Below, one piece after another: positions 56,501-64,000 of a stretch of DNA of 64,000 nucleotides; the stretch's first letter is position 1, and each line of letters starts with the position of its first letter. Location of the stretch: contig OX485808.1 in assembly GCA_950295325.1 (NCBI GenBank), forward strand, positions 14,076,501 to 14,140,500, written 5' to 3'. Both the position numbers and the translations under genes were made by a program. Under the pieces are notes generated by a model. That model searched no databases. It was not told the DNA's origin and saw nothing but the letters and a program-made list of their open reading frames with translations. The stretch is from Polytrichum commune (taxonomy: Eukaryota > Streptophyta > Polytrichopsida > Polytrichales > Polytrichaceae).

Positions 56501-56564
56501 GCAATTGTTTTTGCCAGGTTTTGATGAGGAGCAATGCTACCATATCATTTAACAACGCCTATAG

Positions 56565-56611
<47 letters not shown>

Positions 56612-59600
56612 GCACCATCAAGAATGTTCTTAGAGTTGCAACCTCATGGAACTTCAAAGCACCTTCAAGCACACACACTAATTTTCTTGAAATGTATGGT
56701 AATTGAACGTGTATTCATGTATTTTAATATCACTCCGTAAAAATTTCAACCATCACTAATTTTGAGATTTGGCAAACGAGTGCATGTTTTGAGAATTCAT
56801 ACCGCACACACTAAATGGGATAATCAGTGTAGTTACTGAATAATATCATGGATGCATCTGTTCAAGGAAACCCAAATTTGAAGCTGCAAATTTTCTGAAA
56901 GTAAAGCATGGATGGTCAGCCTGAGTGGCATTGACCAAGTCAGTGTCCGTGTCAGGAATACTTACAATAATTTTGTTCATATCTGAATTTCACAGAATAA
57001 CTAATACGATTTCATATTATAATCAACCTGTGAAACACTGCCAAGTTTGAGATCAATTTCTTCCTTGCTGCAAAGGACAGAGACTTTGCACTCTCTAAGG
57101 GCAACATTCGATGCATTCTCATCTCCAGCTCCATTGGTCTCCACATCATTAGGACCAACTAAGTGACTTCTTAATTAGCTCCACACCACAGTGCAATTAA
57201 GCTTAAAGAGAAGCACTTGTCTACATGAATTTTAACATCCGCTAAGAGTCTTCCCTAATTTAAGGACTGAAAAACATATTTATAATGATAAGCACATGTA
57301 TATGATGTACATATGCATTGAGACCTCTCCGCCCCCCCAAAAAACAATTTGTCTCGGCTTTCGAGACTTCCTGCACTTAGTGTGATATGTTTGACGCGGG
57401 TCCACAATGTTAGTGGGCTACACCCACGAGCTCTCAAGGGTCTGTCCATGGACTCGTAAATCATGGCCACAACTAGATGTCTTGCTCTTTGAATTGGACC
57501 TCCTCCAATCTTACTGAGGTAAAGAGGGTCTAGTTAAAATTTTGTCCCAAATAGGTTTGTGATTCATTCATTCCAAATTGGGTTTGTCCATGGTCTTGCT
57601 CGTTGAGATGGGACCCATCAACCTTTTTGAAGGTAACATATTATCGCAATTGGATCCCACTAAAATAATTTGGGATGTCTAATGTATTTTTTGGAGTCAA
57701 TTCATCTAAACAGTTAGTTCATGCCCTCTTAACTACGGCCATAGCTAGTTGAGTAGAACTTTTTTTCCCCACATGTAGGTCCATGTAAGACTGTTTATGA
57801 TTAAATCATCTCAATTAAACTAATCATGGGTCTCTAATGACAATTCTGGAGTCAAATTAACTAAAAATGTAACTTATGCTTTATGATCGAGGTCATTACA
57901 CTACCATCTTAGGTAAGCTTAGTGGGGTCCCACAACTAAGGATTGCTATGGTCCGTCATTTTTGAACACAAGACCATGGCTACAAAGACTTGGAATCGTT
58001 AAGTAATGCATGGGCTACTACCCTACTTGCTCAGAAACTTAGTGGCTTCATGAGCAAGGCAATGAACCCAGGCTTACTTATAGTTGACTTGACTTGTCGG
58101 ATTTTTTTAACAAATCATCTCATAAAAGTTTTAAAAGTGAAACTCGGTGACAGGTGTCAGGAACTGAGTGGCCCATACGTGGCCAATACAACAGAAAAAT
58201 AAAGAAAGAATTAAAGGATGACTTCGATCCGACTAAGATCCCTCTGCAGGCTAGCTAGGGCACAAACAAAAGGCACACATCTCTCAAGGAATGCCGGCCG
58301 AAAGTCCTCCGTGTCCAACTACATTAATCGTAGACTTTGAAGTTTGGTCATGTGACATGATATAAGTTATCATGGTTGTTATTGGAGGCTACTCCAATTT
58401 CCTGCTCTCCACACCAAGTCCGACACCAAGCAACAAATGCGGACCCACACTAGTTGCACATTGTTCCCACTTAAATAGAGGTCACAATTTAAGCTATGGA
58501 ATATTTTTATGTTGTTGTAATTGTCACTATCAGCATATGAATCTTAGGCAATCATCTTGGGTTGGTGAAAGAACAATGCAAATCTAGCACCAGTCTGGTA
58601 GATTTGCGATTTTTTAGCGGTGTTGGGCAAGTTTCTAGTGATTTAGGGCAATTGCCGAGAACTCATATGCTTGTGGTGTGTGATAAAGACTCAATGACGT
58701 GATGTTGTTTTTCCCCCATTCAGAGTTATTACAAATGATTCACTTTGCATGGTAACTCATATTGCTGACCATCTATAACTGACTTAAAATTTGATTTGGC
58801 AAGCATGCATGATATTTCATTACATCATAATAACATCTTGTTTTTCCAGCACAAACGCTACCCTAAACATTTGATTTAGTATTGTTATCCTCGAAAGGTC
58901 AGGGTTGACAACCAAAGTCTGGTGTTTGGAGGTGCGTTGATCTTGTCTGCGGTGTGTTATCCATAATCTCTCTAGTTCTAACAAACACTCGAGATTTAAA
59001 ACTCTGCTAAGTTCACCACCCTCGCGGCTCCCAAGAAGTTTCCAAGTTTGATTTTGAGTTTACATGTTCCCAATAGAAACTCGAGACTAAACTTTGGTGA
59101 GACCGGAAGTCGGAGGAAGATCTCTTTGATCTTGTGTGACTTATTTATAGGTCCTCACACATGAGAGGCAAGCTATACAAGAAATAATAGTACATTTGAA
59201 ATTCAAGATTCTTCTTGTGTTTCACCATCTATCCGGACCTTTTAAAGATGAGTGTAGTGTGACATTATGATTGGTGTGCCATATTGATCATAATGGTCTT
59301 CGTGACTTGTCATATAGCACCAAGTGTTGGGTGACATCCTCTCTAGTTGCCAGCTAGTGGTTGCAAGGCAACCAATGTGGGCCAATGACGAATAATGTGG
59401 GCCACACCAAATCAGATTTTCAGTGTACTTATGCCCATGTTTCTACAAGACTTTTATTGAGAGAATTCTTTCCTTGGGCTAGCTTTAGTTGACCTTGAAG
59501 TCCTCAAAGGCACATTGATCTATACATGCATTGAAACCTTGTTTCAAGTACGTCAATTGAATTTTTGAATAAAAATGATATTACACATTTTTGCATATTT

Positions 59601-60440
59601 TAAGCTTTTCCATTTGCATATAGTTAAAATTAGATACATACTCTTATTATGTATGGTTGGAGCAATTGATACAATCAATGGAATCAATACTAGACAAAGG
59701 CTATAGTCTAAAATTTTATTTCACAAATCTCAATGCCTACTTCTAGGCATTGTCATCATTGGTTGAAAAGAATAATGATCCCATAATGATGCACAAATGT
59801 TTCACGATAGCCTCAAATGTCATCATAGGCAATGTTTGGACTCCCAAATCCCTAGTTTGACTTGGATGTTGAATTTGAGAAACCAAGTGATGATTGCATG
59901 TTCTAGATGGACCATTCTTGATTCATATGGTCATGTTCACTACAAAGATTCTTTGAATATTCTATTGTTATTACAAGAGGTTGTAATAGCTTATGCATTT
60001 CAACCTAAGAACAAATGAGAGGGCATCTAGAAGGGGGAGGGGAGGAAGACGAAAGTTTATCAACAAAACATGAAGTATTTGTGGGTTATTATACATATGG
60101 TTACCATCTTCCTCTTTTCCCCATCCAAAAGTGGTGCATCTTGTTCCTTTTGAAGTTGTATATTTTTTCAACTTAGAAATCTTCTTTCTTGAGCTTTACT
60201 AAATTGAAAATTAGTTGGATATTTTTTATCGAATGTTATAATTGAGTGCAAATGCAACATGTGCATTGTGACACTTTTCTACCCTCCGTGCATGTCATTA
60301 GTAGATATTTTATACTCTCACGGCCTAACATTAATGATACACAACATCCACGACATACAACCCTACTTAAGTCACTCCAATAAATATGTTATGCTCCCAA
60401 ATGCTAATTCCTCATGAGACTCTGCCCAAATTTATTTTTT
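56501..60440. other. Spacer, no gene recognised
   Basis: The only distinct feature is a GTT microsatellite at 56564-56612. Open frames across it translate to poly-Cys or poly-Val and are artefacts. Confidence 0.4.
56564..56612. repeat. GTT microsatellite, about 16 units
   Basis: An uninterrupted trinucleotide tract. Confidence 0.97.
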
Positions 60441-60606
60441 TGGTGTCTTCGAAACCTCTCCCAAATGATTGGTCTCCCTTGACCTCCTTTATCATTCTTT
60501 CCATCTACCTCATTGAATTTACATATTGCAACAATTGTTTCCTCAAGGAGGCAATGTGTTGCAAAATTGACAAATGTAGCCACCTCCTCAATTGCAAACC
60601 CTCTTC
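60441..60606 (+). pseudogene. LINE-like fragment (copy 4)
   Basis: One frame (from ATG 60386) contains IYLIEFTYCNNCFLKEAMCC, matching the FIEFTYCND..F segment of copies 1 and 2. Flanking similarity is weak. It ends just before the MITE at 60613. Confidence 0.45.
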
Positions 60607-60610
60607 ACAC

Positions 60611-62425
60611 TACACTAAATATTGTATTTAGTGTCGTATGGTATTTTCAGTCATTGTGGTAACCTTTCTAATGACACTTCTTATGAACAACTTTACAAAT
60701 ATTAACATCCCAACTAACTTTTAGTCTCAGGGCGATCACACCCCTTATGTTTCATAACCACGTGCGATAATGGGGTATTTAATGGGGGGATATTTATGCA
60801 CGTCTCAATATTTTTTCCCTCCCTATTTGTAGATTAAAAGCTACTTTGACGTATTTTTAGCACCCTATATTTAGTTGTATTTTTTTAGAGAGGTCATTTT
60901 TTGGCACAATATATTTTTAATAAATCGTACAAGTACCAAATTGTGGACAGAATACTATAGCATTGCAAAACCGACTATGTTAGCAACAAACATTCCATAA
61001 CATTCAAATTGTCATTCATTTGGTTTCATTTAGAAATACCAATCCTAAATCATTCAAAGTACCATTCAAAACACAACCAATAGCACTTGGATATTAGTTA
61101 AAGGTTTGTCAATAAACATGGAGATAAAAAAAATATACAAGCTAAAATAAACAAGTTCTGGACACGGATAGAACAAAACAAGAAATACAATCAGTTGTGA
61201 CAAGACATGAAAATTTGCACAACTACCTACTCCAAAAAAAACAAGGTTGCATTCAAATACAAGAAAACTAAATACAAAATATTGAAAACATTTACTTTAA
61301 TCATGTTCACAAACACATTCAACTATAGTCCCATTCAAACCTTGTAACAAACATTTACAATGTGAAGGGTTAGGATACAACTATGCACCCTCCAATACTA
61401 TCAATGTTCATCATTCTCTATAATGTCATGATACAATGAATATCTACAACTAGTTGATGGCATTGGGGGGGGGGGGCAACCTTCAAAGTCTCCAACCACT
61501 CCACCTTGGCTTCCTCCAAGGCAAAGCGCAATCCCCAACTCTACCACATTGAAGTTGCCAAATGCTATAGCACACCATCGATCATCTAGAAAGCGTTGTT
61601 GTAGCAAAAGACAATCAATACAAGGTTGGCATATTGGACATTACAAAGGAAGTGGCCACTCTGCACCATCAATTTGCATGAAAGAAACCCTAGAAAATGC
61701 TCAGAAAAGTGTGAGCTTGGCGATCGACGACTGAGGTTGTGACAAAACCAAACCAATTGCAGGAAGCGGGTGAAGGTGACGGTGGAGGTTGTCAGGTTCT
61801 AAGCATCCAACGAAACTGTTGCAAAACCCAACGGCAGTTGAGGAGCGCCAACACATTCCTTCCCCCCAAAAAATTCCACGACATTTCCCTCCATACTCAC
61901 ATGCTTGATTCAAATTTGAACATCAACTACACACTTCTTCATTAAAGTAGTCAAACCTACAATTATTCTATTGATCCTACTACACACTTTTCGGGGGATC
62001 CTATGTCTATGACCCTATATTGTTCTACTGATTACTTAAAGGAAGGAATTATCCACCACCCTATTTCACATATAATCATGTAGGGGAGATATTTCCAATG
62101 CTATCGTAGATCTAAGGAAATTATAAATGTTACCCTAAACGAATTAAAATTGACCCTACTTTTTTTTTATCTCACGTGGTTTTCTAAAATTCCAATAGTC
62201 ACCTCCCCGAGTTTTTAATCACCCACTTTTGGTATATTTTGCATCCTAGCATTTTTGGAATGAAATATTGTCATGAATGATTGAAACTTGGATGGAACAT
62301 CGCTTAGTAACTGACAATAATTGCAACACTGTAAATTTCTAATGCCCAAATTTGTTTATAATGAACCGCAAATAATGTTAGGTTTACGTTTAGAATTGGT
62401 GACACTAAATACAATATTTAGTGTA
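60611..62425 (+). mobile_element. CACTAAATA MITE split by a hAT-like insertion
   Basis: TA-CACTAAATATTGTATTTAGTG at 60613 and its inverse gacactaaatacaatattta...GTG-TA ending at 62423 are the termini. The two host halves (60613-60717 and 62220-62423) together match the uninterrupted copy at 38947-39250. Confidence 0.8.
60718..62219. mobile_element. hAT-like element, 1486 bp, nested in the MITE
   Basis: Element 60726-62211. The ends CTCAGGGCGATCAC and, inverted, CTCGGGGAGGTGAC resemble the perfect TIR of the 31.1-kb hAT-type MITE. The flanking octamers CTTTTAGT (60718-60725) and TTTTTAAT (62212-62219) differ by two transitions, consistent with an aged 8-bp duplication. Internal frames (for example minus 61401-61607) have no recognised transposase. 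A poly-G run lies at 61465-61475. Confidence 0.65.
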
Positions 62426-62901
62426 GCGACTACACCACTAGGATTTTATTCTCTCATTGACACATTGTGAGCCCTACGATTACATGCATTAAAACTCAAA
62501 CTTTACTGCTTGAAATTATTAAACAAGTACCTACCCTTTTCTACCTTTCCTTGGGAACGATTTTGTACAAACATGTGAGGTCCCAAGCTTAGAGAATTAT
62601 ATTAGACAATGATTGCAATATTTCCACAACAATGTTGGTGCTCATTACAACAAGAGGTGGATGATGTATGATCAAAGAGTATCGATTAAGCATGAGATTT
62701 GGGTTCCAAGTAGCCAATCTAGATGAGATGGTTTACATCTTTTACTTTTATTCTAAACTCAAAGTTCAACCCGGACTAAGATTCTTTCCATGGAAAAAGA
62801 ACATGCTATCCTCACTTAGGTTACAATGTTATAGATGATTTGTCAACAAGAATCAAGGATGATGCTTGCAAATTGTTAGACAATATTGTTGATGCTTATT
62901 A

Positions 62902-62925
62902 CGGTCCCACCCTCAATATGTGTTA
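62902..62925. other. pogo-like terminal motif
   Basis: CGGTCCCACCCTCAATATGT, then GTTA, resembles the left end of the 47.16-kb MITE (CAATCCACCCTCGATAAATG, then TTA). It lies about 150 bp upstream of the transposase remnant. Confidence 0.4.
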
Positions 62926-63069
62926 TCATGGTAAGTGTTAAAATTGCCTCTGTGTTAAGGAAAATTTGCGCTCCCCAAAAATAATGCAAAGACTTACATG
63001 GTAGGTGTTGATTGTTAAATGTTAAGAGGATTCATATAAAAAAAATCTTTTCTTTTTCGATGAATTCAT

Positions 63070-63433
63070 CTTGATAAGTGTTAATTTGGATAAAAGTGAG
63101 GCTATGGAATTTTATAACTTGGATGAAATCGAAGTAGACATGTTCATGATGTGTTTGACTTCTACATAGGGTGAAATTGGACTTACTGTGAATGCACATG
63201 AGTTCATCAATTATGAATTGAAATTTGATTAAAAAAAAATTCCCACATACATATTGAGGAGGAAATAAAAGGTCTGCTTGATGAAATAGATGATGCAGTT
63301 GATAATGCACCCATTGAAGAAGCCCACAATGTGCAAATTGGTGATGTGGTGATAGATATAGTAGGATTTAAAGGATGTTGAAAGCGCATTAGTGACCTTG
63401 AAACAATTTTTGGAACAAAAAATATTGATGTAA
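63070..63433 (+). pseudogene. pogo/Tigger-like transposase C-terminal remnant
   Basis: Across frames the sequence reads NLDEIEVDMFMMCLTST, GEIGLTVNAHEFINYELKFD, EEEIKGLLDEIDDAVDNAPI and finally KDVESALVTLKQFLEQKI before TAA 63431-63433. The acidic tail and the 'aL.tL..FLEQ' ending are characteristic of pogo/Tigger transposases, and the 'lt..EFI..d..l' block precedes it in that family. A TAG, a TAA and a frame change show decay. The catalytic DDE core is not in the window. Confidence 0.6.
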
Positions 63434-63440
63434 CCTCAGG

Positions 63441-64000
63441 GGGGGGGGGTAGTCATTGGTTGGAGTAGCAATATACGTGCGAACAAATGATAGGGTATTT
63501 TAAAAACATGGGGGCTAAAAATTATAAATGGAGTTAAGAGTAATATAGGGTATCAACCATGACACTGGACATCTTTAAAGTACTATAGGGTATGGAATAA
63601 TAGGTAATTTGGAATTATAAGTAATGCAAGCCATTTTTCTATTAACCCAAAGTAGAAATTTACATAATGATAGCATGTGAAAAAAGAAGAGAATTGAAAG
63701 TAATACCCCCCTATAAAATAGTGGTTGTTCGCACCTATATCCCTTGGGGGGGGTAGTCATTGGTTGGAGTAGCAATACACGTGCGAACAAATGATAGGGT
63801 ATTTAAAAAACATGAGGGCAAAAAATTACAATTGGACTCAAGAGTAATACAGGGTATCAAAAATGGCATTGGACATCTTTAAAGCACTATAGGGTATGAA
63901 ATAATAGGTAATTTGGAATTATAAGTAAAGGCAAGCCATTTTTCTATTAACCCAAAGTAGAAGTTTACATAATGATAGCATGTGAAAAAAAGAAGAGAAT
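63441..64000 (+). repeat. 304-bp direct tandem repeat, second copy cut by the window edge
   Basis: Both copies start with poly-G then tagtcattggttggagtagc (63450 and 63754) and run collinearly through gcgaacaaatgatagggtat, ggacatctttaaag, gcaagccatttttctattaa and aatgatagcatgtgaaaaaa. They differ at roughly one base in fifteen. No ORF. Confidence 0.9.

Noticed and set aside
56521-56740. Open frames giving poly-Cys or poly-Val
   Set aside because: Translation of a GTT microsatellite.

Overview
This window looks like nuclear DNA of a land plant. The evidence is a canonical 447-residue plant elongation factor 1-alpha gene with introns, a plastid-targeted type of HINT protein, a nepenthesin-type aspartic protease, a plant CACTA (En/Spm) transposon with an ORF recalling the plant transposase family Transposase_24, and many short inverted-repeat elements. 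I cannot name the lineage. Three intact genes in 64 kb, AT-rich spacers and GC-rich exons point to a repeat-dominated genome. All calls come from reading the sequence; no database search was run.

Layout. Positions 1-4875 are the 3' part of a CACTA transposon: decayed transposase-associated coding blocks, a protein with a 13-residue tandem repeat, a GC-rich block, a subterminal zone full of TAGTCAT/ATGACTA words, and a terminus reading CACTACAAGGAGAAC on the other strand. From 5.07 to 9.8 kb lie two copies of the 3' end of a LINE-like element whose protein has a PD...IEFTYC segment. An unrecognised 126-codon ORF is at 10.8 kb. EF1A is at 13.4-15.7 kb. A HINT gene on the minus strand is at 21.4-22.0 kb, and its last exon-like end is repeated in a decayed tandem array at 20.47-21.43 kb. 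From 24.6 to 48.1 kb I see no convincing host gene. That stretch is a mosaic of elements: two hAT-type elements sharing a micro-ORF, a PIF/Harbinger-type family (TSD TTA), two other hAT-type insertions, elements with CACTAAATA ends, a foldback element with an internal minisatellite, a pogo-like MITE, and hairpin elements under 100 bp. The aspartic protease gene is at 51.85-53.66 kb, and its leader and start codon are duplicated just upstream. The right end (60.4-64 kb) holds another LINE fragment, a MITE split by a 1.49-kb hAT-like insertion, a pogo/Tigger-like transposase C-terminus and a 304-bp tandem repeat.

The three host genes show no shared pathway: one is translation elongation, one is a plastid-type nucleotide hydrolase and one is a secreted or vacuolar protease. 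What unites the window is transposition and local duplication. Several insertions are datable relative to each other because one element lies inside another, and two genes have had one end copied in tandem. The most unusual item is the hAT-type family at 24.6 and 36.8 kb: three related copies of a short ORF with a shared C-terminal reading frame, in elements bounded by perfect 8-bp duplications.
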